Positions 1 through 12,316 of a stretch of 64,000 nucleotides of DNA are shown one piece after another; position 1 is the first letter of the stretch; each line of letters starts with the position of its first letter. This DNA is from Artemisia argyi (lineage: Eukaryota; Streptophyta; Magnoliopsida; Asterales; Asteraceae), in the NCBI GenBank assembly GCA_030686995.1, contig CM060696.1, forward strand, positions 117,477,449 through 117,541,448. Direction: 5' to 3'. The position numbers and the translations under genes are program-made. The notes beneath the pieces were generated by a model. That model saw only the letters and a program-made list of their open reading frames with translations, made no database searches and was not told the DNA's origin.

Positions 1-227
1 ATGCCCTCGTGGCAAGCTGGGCCATCCTGTAAGATGCCAAAACTAGAGCATTGGATCCACGCTATACTTACTATTACATCTTTACTCATTTTATCTTTCA
101 TGTACTTTTATCATAAGTACACGCAATCATTTCAAACACTTCTCATTGCCTTAAGCAATTTCAACATTCGCTACCACGTTTACTTTCATCTAGACAAGTT
201 TTTGTATCACACTTGTCAATTTATTAT
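1..227. other. Unassigned sequence left of E1
   Basis: AT-rich sequence between the window edge and the first base of the E1 5' LTR. An open frame begins at base 1 and runs into the LTR, but it has no recognisable domain and its 3' third is LTR sequence, so I do not call it a gene. Probably the target into which E1 inserted; identity unknown. Confidence 0.5.
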
Positions 228-1672
228 TGATGAGTGCTCAAACACTCATCATTTTTGGTCAAATCTGAACTGCAAAACATACAAAAACACTCAGAAATGC
301 ATCAAAATACTGAAAATATTTCAAAATTGTGTTTTATATGTTTTAGATGCAAAATGAGCAAAAACAAATGAAAAACGTACAAAGTTTGCAAAATTGGCAG
401 TTTCAGTCCCCCAACTTTCATAAAATGTCAAAACTAGTCCCTGGTCATTCAAAATATGGAAAATTATCACCAAAGGTCCTTTCAAAATCATAAGTTGTCA
501 TATTTAGTCCTTTGGTGAAAAATCTGAAAGTTTTGGAAATTTGCAATTTAGTCCCTGGAGTTTCAAATTTTGGCAGAATTGGTCCCTGGTGGGAAACTTT
601 TGAAAGAAAAATCAATTTTGGTCTTGTGGTTACTTATTTTGGCAAGTTAAATTCTTGGATTGAAAGTTTGGTGAAATTGCAAGTTTAGTCCCTGGATTTT
701 GGAAATTGACATAAAAGGTCCCCGGGTATTTTAAAATGGAAAATTATCAATTTAGGCCCTTATATAAATGGAGTTTGGCATTATTAGACCTTATGAATAC
801 TTTTTGAAAATTACATTTTCAGTCCTTTGTGTTTTCAGAATTTACACCATTGGTCCTTGTGATAATTACCAAAATACATGGATCCTTTTTATTACTTAAC
901 CAAAACAAATCCAAATCCAATATAAACCTGATCCACAAACACAGCCCACCCAATCCACCTTTACCCCTGGCCCAATTCACATCCGGCCCACACCCCATTT
1001 TAATACTTCCCCTCGTTGACCCGGTCAAACTCCACAACTATTCACCCTCCATCCTCCCTTCCTGGTTTCCAGCTACATGTCCCCCCTCCTCCTTTCACCT
1101 TTTCACCAAACTCACCAAGTTTCATTAAATACTACTCTCACCAACACTCCAACTCCCCCCTTCATTAATACCTTCACCAAACTCACCCAATCCCACTCAA
1201 CCTGTTTTCCCGCCAAATCTCATTTAAACGATGGGGATCAATTGAAGCTAATCCAACGGTCCAGAGATGGTGGGAAAGTGAGAGAAACACTCCAGGGCAT
1301 ATATATAAATGAAGAAAATAGAAGAAAGAGAGTGGTAGTTAGTTTCATTAGTTGTTGCTTAGTTTAGCTCATCAATTTAATGTAATTTTTCAGTTTAGAT
1401 AAGTAACTTAGCTTTCATAACTTTAATTCAGTATTCTCATTGTACTTTTAGTGTTTTGTAATATAAACCTTGAACTTTTCAGTCACAAATCAGAAATTGC
1501 AATTGTTTTTACTTTGAAATTTCATTTTATTTCTAATAGTATTAAAGGTTGTGATTTAGTGTTTCAACAGCTTAAGATAAGCCATTCATAAGTTTCTATA
1601 AGCCATTCAAGCATCAGAATCAGTTTGTAGGCAGTTACCTAAAAATACTCATAATTCTAGAAAAATAAAGAG

Positions 1673-1703
<31 letters not shown>

Positions 1704-3970
1704 TAATGAAGGAAGAAGCATTGGATTCTGGTTGTCTTGGAACTATATGGTGGTTGTGATGTTTCAGGGAGACAAATAGGTTGTGGTGTAGTACCCTGGT
1801 TACTCATCTCAGATTGGAGGTTATAGTAAGCAAATTTCATTTTTTTGAATTCATTGTTAATGTACCTCAATTTGCTGCTTATTTCAGTTTAATCATGCTT
1901 ATTTAATGTTAGTATAGCCCTAGATTCAGTTTCATGGTTTAAAGTTCCAATTTGCTTCTAAAAATTGAAAACAGTTAGTGTATGGGGGTGTTTGGTTTTG
2001 TCTGTTTGGCTATGTGGGTGGGGTGTTCATTGACCAAAACCTGTGTCAACATCTTAATTAGTACCAAAACAGATAAGGGAAACCATTTTTAGGTGGTAGT
2101 AAGTTTACAAAAGTCAAAATCTTGGTTTTTGGCTTCTCACAGTTAACTGTGTGGAAGATAGGAGCCATAAGCCCTCTAATTAGCTTATAGTTTGTATCTC
2201 TAGCTTATAATAGGTTCATAACTACTTATTACATGTTTCCTAACCAGTAGTGTTCAATCTAAAGTTCAAGAAAGTCAAATACTAAGTTTTCCTAAAAAGT
2301 CAAAATGCACCTTTCTTAGATTTTACCAAAATGGCATGAATTTTAATTAATTTTCTGTTTGGTTTCAAGATTTGAAACTTCTTGAGTGTGTTATATCCCA
2401 CCTAGTCTTCAAGTTCCCACCTTCACTTGATTTTTGTGATTTTTCTTGTGGGGTCCACAGCCCTCCAAAGTAGGCTGCAGGGAAGACCCCTACCCTGCTG
2501 CAGCAGATAATCACTCCACCACCACCACTTTGGTGGTGTTTTCTGGTCACTACAGTGGTCCCCAATGCCACCACTTGGCTTCTTTCAATCCCCCTCCTGG
2601 TAGCCTTTAAATATTGACCATAAGTTTGACCTCAAACCTTCTGGGACCCACCTGAATCATCCCCTCATAATCTGTCCCATTTTCAGTTAAGTCTCAAATA
2701 ATCAAGTGCCTAATTTGGTGTCCTAGCTTATTCATGTAGCTTATTTATCTAAATTGAGCTTAAACATGTCTAAATAAGTTAATTGAACCAGAATTCACCA
2801 CTGTGGGCCCCACTCTTGGCCATTCAAGCTATTTTCTAGCTTTGGTCAAAGAAAGTCAACTGACTAAGGATTTAGTGTCTAAACAGCTTATTTTTAAGCT
2901 CTGATTTTGTTGTCTTTTCAAAAGTTTTCCATTTTTAGGTGTAAAATAGTTTTCTAAAAGAAAAATCCAGAAAAAAACAAATTAATTTCAAGTGATAGTT
3001 TCTATTTAATTTGATTTATCTTTTTAATTTTCATTTTTAGATTTTTATTAAGTAACCTACATTTTTATATTTTTATTAATTTCCTTTTATGTTAAAGTAA
3101 TTTTAATAATTTGTCATATTTTTATTTTGTCATTTAGTATTTATTAGATTTAATATTAGTTTTGTTAATTATTAATTAATAATTAAGTTTTAAATAGCAT
3201 AATTAGTTTTTATAAAGTAAACCCTAGTTTTTATATTTTTCCTAGTTTTTATATAATGTAAAATAATTTTAGGGATTTTCTTATAATTTTTACTGTTCAT
3301 TTTCTATTTTTCTTAATTTAAAATAGTTTAAGTTAATTAATAATTGGTTTTTAATTAATAGTAATTATTAAAAAAGTAGGAAAAATATATTTTAAGTTTG
3401 AAAATTAGTTTTATAATATTTTAGATTTTTCCAAATTTATTTTTCATATTTTTAGTGTGATTTCATAATTAGTTATAATTTAGATTAATTTAAATAATTA
3501 ATAAGTAATTAATAAATAGTATTTAATTAATAATAATTATATAAATAGTATAAAAATTAATTTTAATTTTATAAAAAGTTTATTTTATTATTAGGATTGT
3601 GAAAATGTGATTTTCATCTTTGTAAGTATTTTATTTTACCAAAACTCGCGTTTTATTTTGTACGTTCACGTAACTTTAAACTGAACATACGCGTTTTTAG
3701 ATTTCAATCATTTCTAAGTATCTAGTCTTCACGTAATCACTCACATAGCTTATTTAAGTTATTTCTTTGTACAAATCAGTAGTTTAATCAAACACAAACA
3801 CCTTTCTGTCCAAATTCACCCGATCACAAAGCCGTTTGAATACAATCCACACCTCGTCGGGACATAACGACCCGGGGAAACACTATACTTCCGCGGAGAT
3901 TGACTCTTAGGCTGTTTGACCTTGTTGACCATCACCTGGTCAATTTAGATTGACCGTTTGGAGCGAATCA
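228..3970 (+). repeat. E1 5' LTR
   Basis: Begins TGATGAGTGC and ends GCGAATCA. It is closely matched, apart from scattered changes, by 6918-10655. The first third carries about 13 copies of a GTCC(C/T)TGG-like word (401-863). A TATA box (tatataaa, about 1302-1309) sits in a purine-rich context, followed by a poly-A run (about 1674-1700). The last kilobase (about 2990-3600) is extremely AT-rich. Near the 3' end (3881-3889) lies CACTATACT, complementary to the D-arm side of tRNA-Asp. No coding capacity is credible; the open frames here are short and overlap on both strands. Confidence 0.92.
1302..1309 (+). promoter_or_regulatory. TATA box of E1 LTR
   Basis: A tatataaa core in the context gcatatatataaatg is the best promoter candidate in the 3.7-kb LTR. 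The second LTR has an equivalent (gcatatataaatg, about 7993-8003). The placement is plausible for a U3/R boundary about 1.07 kb into the LTR, with R and U5 making up the rest. Transcription start is not determined. Confidence 0.5.
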
Positions 3971-3975
3971 AATTT

Positions 3976-3993
3976 TGGCGCCGCTTCCGGGGA
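3976..3993 (+). other. E1 primer binding site (tRNA-Asp type)
   Basis: TGGCGCCGCTTCCGGGGA starts six bases after the LTR end. From memory of plant tRNA-Asp(GUC), a perfect site would read TGGCGCCGTTGCCGGGGA, so this copy has two mismatches. Asp priming is typical of Athila-type Gypsy elements. Confidence 0.85.
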
Positions 3994-4276
3994 GGTGTGC
4001 GCGCTATTCTAAACGGTTTTGCGTATTAGTGAATCGGGATATACATCCATTGTATATTTACCCACCCTTGTTCATATTATCTTCTTATTTTCATATAAAA
4101 ACAAAACTGTTCACGAAAACATTTTAAATCAGTTTTCAACGAACACAAAAAACCCAAAAACATTTTCTCTCTTATTTGTACAAAATGTCTTTTCAAAAAT
4201 CCAAAAATAATCACCTTTACCCTCTCACATCTTTGATTCTTCATTCCTTATCCTCCCAAACCTTTTGATTCTTTCT
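3994..4276 (+). other. E1 leader between primer site and ORF
   Basis: Non-coding AT-rich leader, about 280 bp. A small open frame (4019-4210) has no recognisable domain. No further signal seen. Confidence 0.5.
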
Positions 4277-6091
4277 ATGTCTCATCCACACCTTCTTATT
4301 TGCCATTGGTGTGGTAATCCTTATAATGGTGGCAATTGCCCCAGCTGTGGCATGGTAGTGTCAGGAAACGGGTCTGTCTATAACCAGAATCCCTATTCCT
4401 ACCATGACACGACTAATTCATTCCATCAGTTACCACACTATGAGACTCAGCAGTTCTACTGTTGTGAGTACTGTGGTGGTTCACATTACAGTTCTGATTG
4501 TCAATCGGGAAACACGCTTGTCTATGAGCAGTTTCCTGATAACAATTATGACTCAAGCACATACAACCCACAGCCACATCAGTTTTACTGTTGTGATTAC
4601 TGTGGAGGTCCACACTCTAGCTCGGATTGTCAAACAAGGAATCCATTTCCTTGTAACAATTACGACTATTCGTTTTCAGACCCACCTCCACAGTACCAAA
4701 TAATCCAAGCAACTCCTCATAATACTGAGCAAGACCTTTTACTAAAGGCTCTTGATATATTCAAAGAACTTAAGGAGGAGTTGGTTACTACATCGTTTCA
4801 AGACTCTCATGAGAAATCTATGGCAGAATTACTTGCTGAAGAACGAGATGCTAGAAACGAATTGAGCATGGAAGAATTGCTAGTCTTAAAACAAGCAGCT
4901 ATAACACGTGCCAAATTTTGTAAAGCTGCTCTTCTAGACTGTGATGATGATAGTGATAATGAAGACACCCTTGATATCCTTCAATTTTATAAGGGTTCGT
5001 TAGATTCATCATTTGTGATTCCTCCCATTGAAAAGCAGGGAGAAAATAATGAGACGGAGAAATTACTAGCAGAAGATCAAATGAAACTTGTACAATCCAT
5101 GAATGCTAGCTCCTCTCATCTCCCTTAGTCTGTTGTTATCACACCCGAAGTTCACACTCACTCTCTAAACATGGGGGATGAGCATCTTAGCACTATTCCT
5201 AATAAGGAATCGGACGAATTAATAAAGTCTAGTGTTGAGATCCTTGTCCCAATCCCGAGAGAGTCATAGGGAACTTTTGATCATGTGTGTTATATTCCTT
5301 CACCCCCTGATAATCCAAATGATCAAATTGAGATTGTCTCTGATTCCAGTGATGATTGTTTATCTTATGGAGACATTGAGTATGTTGATGCATCCCTTCC
5401 CCACTCTAATGTTGACTTTCTTCTCGAGGAGTTCGTCGATGAACTCACTCACACCAATCCATTTCCATCGGGATGTGATGATGATCTCTTTGATTTCAAA
5501 GATGATCTGGAAGAAGTCGAAGCATTCCTTGCCCTAGATAGTTCAACTTCGTATGAATTTGATGATAACTATCTTGATCCTGAGGGGGATATTCTTTTCC
5601 TTGAAAGCTTATTGAATGATGATGATCCATCACTCAATTCCTATCTCAATATCGGGCTTAGTGATTCACCCACTGATGAAAATTCTTTATCTTATGGAGA
5701 CATCAGTGATGCTGATGAAATTCCTTCTGAGCCCGTCATTGATCACCTTATCATGACTCCTCCGGAGTATGATAGCCCGGGGGGAGATACACTCAATCAT
5801 GAGGATTTGCAAATTCCCACCCACCCTCCCGGGATGTTTTTGAGCTTAACCCTTGAAATCCAAACTCAGGCTAATGAACCTGCTCTCGAGGTGCCTTCCT
5901 CTCTTCTTCACTCCTTCTGGCATGAAGATACCATCTTTGATCCCGGCATTTTCATTTACCATTATCTTGAGCGGGGATTATATCTCATCGGTGTGGAACT
6001 TTCACGTGCTTCAAATGTTTGTCTAAACATCTTGAATGAAAGTCCGATGGAGATTGCTTCTTCCACATCATGCTTCCCCAAGGACAAATGA
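4277..6091 (+). pseudogene. E1 zinc-knuckle ORF (gag position), two in-frame stops
   Basis: One reading frame from ATG 4277 to a stop at 6091, interrupted by TAG at 5126-5128 and TAG at 5267-5269. The 5' part encodes three cysteine-rich motifs, near residues 9-24, 62-75 and 105-118. The last two have the spacing C-x2-C-x3-H-x4-C, one residue shorter than the common CCHC knuckle and like Athila gag knuckles. Aromatic/proline-rich linkers separate them, and a Lys/Glu-rich helical stretch follows. After the second stop the frame continues as a very acidic region (5285-6091) with repeated Leu-Ser-Tyr-Gly-Asp and Asp-Asp patterns. An upstream TTG is in frame, but ATG 4277 is the better start. Proteins of this make-up occur in Asteraceae retroelements (memory). 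I would expect nucleic-acid binding, but no capsid domain is recognisable, so the function is open. Confidence 0.65.
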
Positions 6092-6917
6092 ATTCGGGTC
6101 GAGTCAAGCTAGCGACTCGGTAAACAAAAACAGTAGCATACTTATAGGGTTTTCACCCTAAGTGTGGGGGAGTTACCCCTACTGTGGTTACATATAAAGT
6201 GAAAAAGCAAAAAATGGTGTTTCCACATTTAGCTTGTAATGTTGCCCTTTTACGTTCAAAGAGTCGGCATAATAGCCGGGACTTTGAATATTGAGGACAA
6301 TATTCATTCTAAGTTGGGGGGGGGGGGGGGTATTTCGCTATTCTAGCGAATTTTATCACATTTTACTATCTAATACCCCCGTTTTTTGGCCAAAATTTCA
6401 AAAATTTTAAAAAAAATTTCACTGGTGCTTCAAAATTTTTGTGGTTATCAGTCCGCCATGTCTAACTAACAAAAGGATTGGCTAATCCAGGAGCAAACGA
6501 CTCTTGGTAAAGATACATCAAATCCGTTGATGGCTTGCAATTTGCCCGAAATTGTATATATGGTAAATCAACTCGCCATATCCCATAAAGTGAATGAGTT
6601 GGCTAGCCCGCAAGATTAAGGCTTGTGGTAAAGGCAGTGGAAAAACCATAATTGGTAATCAGCTCACCAAGATGTAGACTATTCCATCAAGAGTGGGCTA
6701 GTCCAGAAGCAAACGACTTTTGGTAAAGACTAATCAAATCCGTTGACAGCTGGTGGTTTGCTCAAAATCACATGGTTATCAGGTGGACCATAGTTCTTAC
6801 TTGAAACGATACATCTGGCTATTCCAGAAGTGATGGCTTTTGGTAAAGAGTTTAAAATCCATTGAGTTTTCAAAACAGTTTATTGCTAGGGACTAGCAAT
6901 AGTTTAGTGTGGGGGAT
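6092..6917 (+). other. E1 3' untranslated region with imperfect repeats and PPT
   Basis: After the ORF come a phrase resembling the GAGGACAATATTC block common before Gypsy 3' LTRs, a long G run (about 6317-6330), then a degenerate repeat region. In that region the phrase ggcta-tccagaagcaaacgac followed by ttggtaaag recurs near 6479, 6600, 6702 and 6815. The segment ends in a purine-rich tract, gtgtgggggat (6907-6917), directly before the 3' LTR. That tract is the likely polypurine primer for plus-strand synthesis. Confidence 0.6.
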
Positions 6918-9900
6918 TGATGAGTGCTCAAACACTCATCATTTTTGGTCAAATCTGAACTGCAAAACATACAAAAACACTCAGAAATGCATCAAAATAC
7001 TAAAAATATTTCAAAATTGTGTTTTATATGTTTTAGATGTAAAATGTGCAAAAACAAATGAAAAACGTACAAAGTTTGCAAAATTGGCAGTTTCAGTCCC
7101 CCAACTTTCATAAAATGTCAAAACTAGTCCCTGGTCATTCAAAATATGGAAAATTATCACCAAAGGTCCTTTCAAAATCATAAGTTGTCATATGTAGTCC
7201 TTTGGTGAAAAATCTGAAAGTTTTGGAAATTTGCAATTTAGTCCCTGGAGTTTCAAATTTTGGCAGAATTGGTCCCTGGTGGGAAATTTTTGAAAGAAAA
7301 ATCAATTTTGGCCTTGTGGTTACTTATTTAGGCAAGTTTAGTCCTTGGATTGAAAGTTTGGTGAAATTGCAAGTTTAGTCCCTGGATTTTGGAAATTGAC
7401 ATAAAAGGTCCCCGGGTATTTTAAAATGGAAAATTATCAATTTAGGCCCTTATATAAATGGAGTTTGGCATTATTGGACCTTATGAATACTTTTTGAAAA
7501 TTACATTTTCAGTCCTTTGTGCTTTCAGAATTTACACCATTGGTCCTTGTGATAATTACCAAAATACATGGATCCTTTTTATTACTTAACCAAAACAAAT
7601 CCAAATCCAATATAAACCTGATCCACAAACACAGCCCACCCAATCCACCTTTACCCCTGGCCCAATTCACATCCAGCCTACACCCCATTTTAATACTTCC
7701 CCTCGTTGACCCGGTCAAGCTCCGCAACTGTTCACCCTCCATCCTCCCTTCCTGGTTTCCAGCTACATGTCCCCCCTCCTCCTCTCACCTTTTCACCAAA
7801 CTCACCAACTTTCATTAAATACTACTCTCACCAACACTCCAACTCCCCCCCCCCCTTCATTAATACCTTCACTAAACTCACCCAATCCCACTCAACCTAT
7901 TTTCCCGCCAAATCCCATTTAAACGATGGGGATCAATTGAAGCTAATCCAACGGTCCAGAGATGGTGGAAAAGTGAGAGAAACACTCCAGGGCATATATA
8001 AATGAAGAAAATAGAAGAAAGAGAGTGGCAGTTAGTTTCATTAGTTGTAGCTTAGTTTAGCTCATCAATTTAATGTAATTTTTCAGTTTAGATAAGTAAC
8101 TTAGCTTTCATAGCTTTAATTCAGTATTCTCATTGTACTTTTAGTGTTTTGTAATATAAACCTTGAACTTTTCAGTCACAAATCAGAAATTGCAATTGTT
8201 TTTACTTTGAAATTTCATTTTATTTCTAATAGTATTAAAGGTTGTGATTTAGTGTTTCAACAGCTTAAGATAAGCCATTCATAAGTTTCTATAAGCCATT
8301 CAAGCATCAGAATCAGTTTGTAGGCAGTTACCTAAAAATACTCATAATTCTAGAAAAATATAGAGAAAAAAAAAAAAAAAAAAAGATAATGAAGGAAGAA
8401 GCATTGGATTCTGGTTGTTTTGGAACTACATGGTGGTTGTGATGTTTCAGGGAGACAAATAGGTTGTGATGTGGTACCTTGGTTACTCATCTCAGATTGG
8501 AGGTTATAGTAAGCAAATTTCATTTTTTTGAATTCATTGTTAATATACCTCAATTTGTTGCTTATTTCAATTTAATCATGCTTATTTAATGTTAGTATAG
8601 CCCTAGATTCAATTTCATGGTTTAAAGTTCCAATTTGCTTCTCAAAATTCAAAACAGTTAGTGTGTGGGGGTGTTTGGTTTTGTCTGTTTGGCTATGTGG
8701 GTGGGGTGTTCATTGACCAAAAACCTGTGTCAACATCTTAATTAGTACCAAAACAGATAAGGGAAACCATTTTTAGGTGGTAGTAAGTTTACAAAAGTCA
8801 AAATCTTGGTTTTTGGCTTCTCACAGTTAACTGTGTGGAAGATAGGAGCCATAAGCCCTCTAATTAGCTTATAGTTTGTATCTCTAGCTTATAATAGGTT
8901 CATAACTGCTTATTACATGTTTCCTAACCAGTAGTGTTCAATCTAAAGTTCAAGAAAGTCAAATACTAAGTTTTCCTAAAAAGTCAAAATGCACCTTTCT
9001 CAGATTTTACCAAAATGGCATGAATTTTAATTAATTTTCTGTTTGGTTTCAAGATTTTAAACTTCTTGAGTGTGTTATATCCCAGCTAGTCTTCAAGTTC
9101 CCACCTTCACTTGATTTTTGTGATTTTTCTTGTGGGGTCCACAGCCCTCCAAAATTGGCTGTAGGGAAGACCCCTGCCCTGTTGCAGCAGATAATCACTC
9201 TACCACCACCACTTTGGTGGTGTTTGCTGGCCACTACAATGGTCCCCAATGCCACCACTTGGCTTCTTTCAACCCCCCTCCTGGTAGCCTTTAAATATTG
9301 ACCATAAGTTTGACCTCAAACCTTCTGGGACCCACCTGAATCATCCCCTCATAATCTGTCCCATTTTCAGTTAAGTCTCAAATAATCAAGTGCCTAATTT
9401 GGTGTCCTAGCTTATTCATGTAGCTTATTTATCTAAATTGAGCTTAAACATGTCTAAATAAGTTAATTATACCAGAATTCACCACTGTGGGCCCCACTCT
9501 TGGCCATTCAAGCTATTTTCTAGCTTTGGTCAAAGAAAGTCAGCTGTCTAAGGATTTAGTGTCTAAACAGCTTATTTTTAAGCTCTGATTTTGTTTTCTT
9601 TTCAAAAGTTTTCCATTTTTAGGTGTAAAATAGTTTTCTAAAAGAAAATTCCAGAAAAAAACAAATTAATTTCAAGTGATAGTTTCTATTTAATTTGATT
9701 TATCTTTTTAATTTTCATTTTTAGATTTTTATTAAGTAACCTACATTTTTATAATTTCATTAATTTCCTTTTATGTTAAAGTAATTTTAATAATTTTCTC
9801 AGATTTTTATTTTGTCATTTAGTATTTATTAGATTTAATATTAGTTTTATTAATTATTAATTAATAATTAAGTTTTAAATAGCATATTTAGTTTTTATAA

Positions 9901-10655
9901 AGTAAACCCTAGTTTTTATATTTTTCCTAGCTTTTATATAATGTAAAATAATTTTAGGAATTTTCTTATAATTTTTTCTGTTCATTTTCTATTTTTCTTA
10001 ATTTAAAATAGTTTAAATTAATTAATAATTAGTTTTTAATTAATAGTAATTATTAAAAAAGTAGGAAAAATATATTTTAAGTTTGAAAATTAGTTTTATA
10101 ATATTTTAGATTTTTCCAAATTTATTTTTCATATTTTTAGTGTGATTTCTTAATTAGTTATAATTTAGGTTAATTTAAATAATTAATAAGTAATTAATAA
10201 ATAGTATTTAATTAATAATAATTATATAAATAGTATAAAAATTAATTTTTATTTTCTAAAAAGTTTATTTTATTATTAGGATTTTAAAAATGTGATTTTC
10301 ATCTTTGTAAGTATTTTATTTTACCAAAACTCGCGTTTTATTTTGTACGTTCACGTAACTTTAAACTGAACGTATGCGTTTTTAGATTTAAATCGTTTCT
10401 AAGTATCTAGTCTTCACGTAATCACTCACATAGCTTATTTAAGTTATTTATTTGTACAAATTAGTAGTTTAATCAAACACAAACACCTTTCTGTCCAAAT
10501 TCACCCGATCACAAAGCCGTTTGAATACAATCCACACCTCGTCGGGACATAACGACCCGGGGAAACACTATACTTCCACGGAGATTGACTCTTAGGCTGT
10601 TTGACCTTGTTGACCATCACCTGGTCAATTTAGGTTGACCGTTTGGAGCCAATCA
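6918..10655 (+). repeat. E1 second LTR
   Basis: Same start (TGATGAGTGC) and end (AATCA) as 228-3970 and very similar throughout. It differs by scattered substitutions, a shorter poly-A (about 8366-8384) and a longer C run near 7846. TATA-like sequence lies near 7993-8003. Unlike a normal 3' LTR it is followed by a primer-site copy (10661-10678), so it also acts as the 5' LTR of the next unit. Confidence 0.92.
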
Positions 10656-10660
10656 AATTT

Positions 10661-10678
10661 TGGAACCGCTGCCGGGGA
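10661..10678 (+). other. Second E1 primer binding site, mutated
   Basis: TGGAACCGCTGCCGGGGA lies six bases after the second LTR, as in 3976-3993. The following bases, up to attctaaacgg, also match the first copy. CG at positions 4-5 of the site is replaced by AA. Its presence shows that the middle LTR starts a second unit rather than only ending the first. Confidence 0.75.
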
Positions 10679-10699
10679 GGTGTGCGCGCTATTCTAAAC

Positions 10700-11306
10700 G
10701 GTGAGGAGAAGACCCGTCTCTTAGATGTGATTAAGAAGCATAAGAGTGCTATTGCCTGGCAAATCTCTAACATTATGGGAATTGACCCTCGATTCTGTAC
10801 ACATAAGATTCTGCTTGAAGACAATCATAAAGCTTCCGTCCAACAACAACGACGGGTTAATCCACAAATCCATGAAGTGATCAAAAAGGAAGTTATAAAA
10901 CTCCTTGATGCTGGAATCATTTATCCAATCTTGGATAGCTCATGGGTTAGCCCGGTTCATTGTGTTCCCAAAAAGGTCGGAATTACTATTGTGAAAAAGG
11001 ATGATAATGAGCTTATACCGACGAGACTTGTGACCGGATGGAGAGTTTGCATTGTCTACCGCAAGTTGAATGACGCGACTCGAAAAGACCATTTCCCGCT
11101 CCCTTTTATGGACCAAATGCTCGAACGTTTAGCGGGACATGAGTTTTACTGTTTTCTCGATGGCTTTTCTAGGTACTTTCAGATTCCCATTGATCCCCAG
11201 GATCAAGAAAAGACTACTTTTACTTGCCCTTATAGAACGTTTGCCTACTGTAGAATGCCCTTTGGCTTACTTAATGCTCCAGGCACGTTCCAGAGGTGCA
11301 TGATGG
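10700..11306 (+). pseudogene. pol: Athila-type reverse transcriptase, N-terminal half (E1b)
   Basis: Open frame joining leader sequence directly to RT. The protein begins with a Lys-rich connection typical of Athila pol, then the RT fingers. PKK and YRKLND are recognisable; the residue before YRKLND is Val where Asp is usual. FLDG carries the first catalytic Asp, and FTCPYRTFAY and MPFGLLNAP follow. It stops at the Cys-Met-Met motif where E2m is inserted. Everything between the primer site and RT (gag, protease) is missing. The junction falls at about 10698-10701, where both parents could share a few bases. The rest of RT resumes at 44070 after the nested insertion. Clearly non-functional. 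Confidence 0.85.
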
Positions 11307-12316
11307 TGATGCGTGGGAATTGCACCAGGCTTTACCTCATGAGGGATCTCGAGAAGCTTACAACCCCCACCAGGCAGTGTACCTGATCGTTGTAGTATAG
11401 TATAGTGACAAGTACCGGGGGATTGATCGTTCAACTCAAGAATAGTGTCGCTAGGATTAAAAAGCCTAAAAACTAGGTCTAGAGGTGAGGGATGATTCTT
11501 TTTGTATTTTTATATTTTTATGAAAGCAATTAAAATCTCGGGTTTTTGGAAGAGTAGGCGGAATTAGTTGCTAATCAACTAACCCAATAACTAAATATGC
11601 AATCAAAAATAAAATAACAAAAATGAAAATAAAGCTAATTAAACTAGTGGTGTGAACAATAATAGGGAAAATTGTGTTTACTTAGATTTCATTACTCTCT
11701 AGATATCTTTTACAGGTTGATAGTTTGTTACAATTGCGTGGATGACGGGTTATATTCCTTAATACCATTCGTGGGGTGGCGTACGTACTTCCCCAACTCT
11801 ATAAGCTCCTACTTCACTCCTATGTCGAGCCTGCAAGAAGCTCCTAACATGGAATCATTAGAATTCGCTCATGCATTAAATACAACCATAATAACCTAGT
11901 ACGCATTGGTTCATGTTTCTTAAGACGTTCAAGCATGTTACCCTATGGAAGTCTGCCAGCTTTCTTAAGCCTAACATCGAAATCATTCATCCGTAACAAC
12001 TATAAACAAACAATCAACCCATAATTAACATCTAGGTTTCACTACATCTAAGCAAACACACTAGAGATCTAGTCTAGCATGTTAAATTCAAGACAAGCGT
12101 AAGATATATTCAAACAACACATAAACATATTGAATGAATTGAAAGGATACTTTTCTTAATTGAACATGAAAGGTTTCAAAGGGTAAAAACCCTTGAAAGA
12201 GCAGTAAAATTCGAGCTAGGGTTTCTCCAAGTTATCCCTCTAAAGTTATATATTAATGAATGAAAATTGCAAAACTATATATAGTTTTTCCATCGTGACG
12301 GCGTCAAGAAGAAATG
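11307..12316 (-). repeat. E2m 3' LTR, left segment
   Basis: Reverse complement of the U5/R side of the E2 LTR, beginning with the reverse complement of the CACGCATCA terminus. It contains the tRNA-Asp-like segment in sense orientation (about 11385-11417: gatcgttgtagtatag, then agtgacaagtacc). An open frame at 11672-11899 is an LTR shadow. The segment stops at the AAATG target (12312-12316) of E3; the remainder is at 36798-37206. Confidence 0.9.

Larger units (their letters stand above)
228..10655 (+). mobile_element. E1a: non-autonomous Athila-like Gypsy LTR retrotransposon
   Basis: Two LTRs of about 3.74 kb (228-3970 and 6918-10655), starting TGATGAG and ending AATCA, flank a short internal region of about 2.95 kb. 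The internal part holds a primer site matching the 3' end of plant tRNA-Asp (3976-3993), one zinc-knuckle ORF with two in-frame stops, a G-rich 3' untranslated part and a polypurine tract (about 6907-6917). There is no protease, RT or integrase between the LTRs. The sequence after the second LTR is not ordinary flank: it repeats the primer site and about 25 following bases, then jumps into Athila-type pol. The whole therefore looks like a tandem or recombined pair of elements sharing the middle LTR. tRNA-Asp priming and the knuckle spacing point to the Athila/Tat side of Gypsy; this is inference. Confidence 0.85.

Noticed and set aside
1..357. Open frame from base 1 that could be a small membrane protein
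   Set aside because: It crosses the E1 LTR boundary at 228, has no family resemblance, and its last third recurs in the second LTR as untranslated sequence.
11385..11417. tRNA-Asp-like sequence as a real tRNA gene
   Set aside because: Only the first 25 bases or so resemble tRNA-Asp, with a 5-base duplication; no anticodon arm, T-arm or acceptor 3' strand follows. It is LTR sequence repeated in all E2 LTRs.
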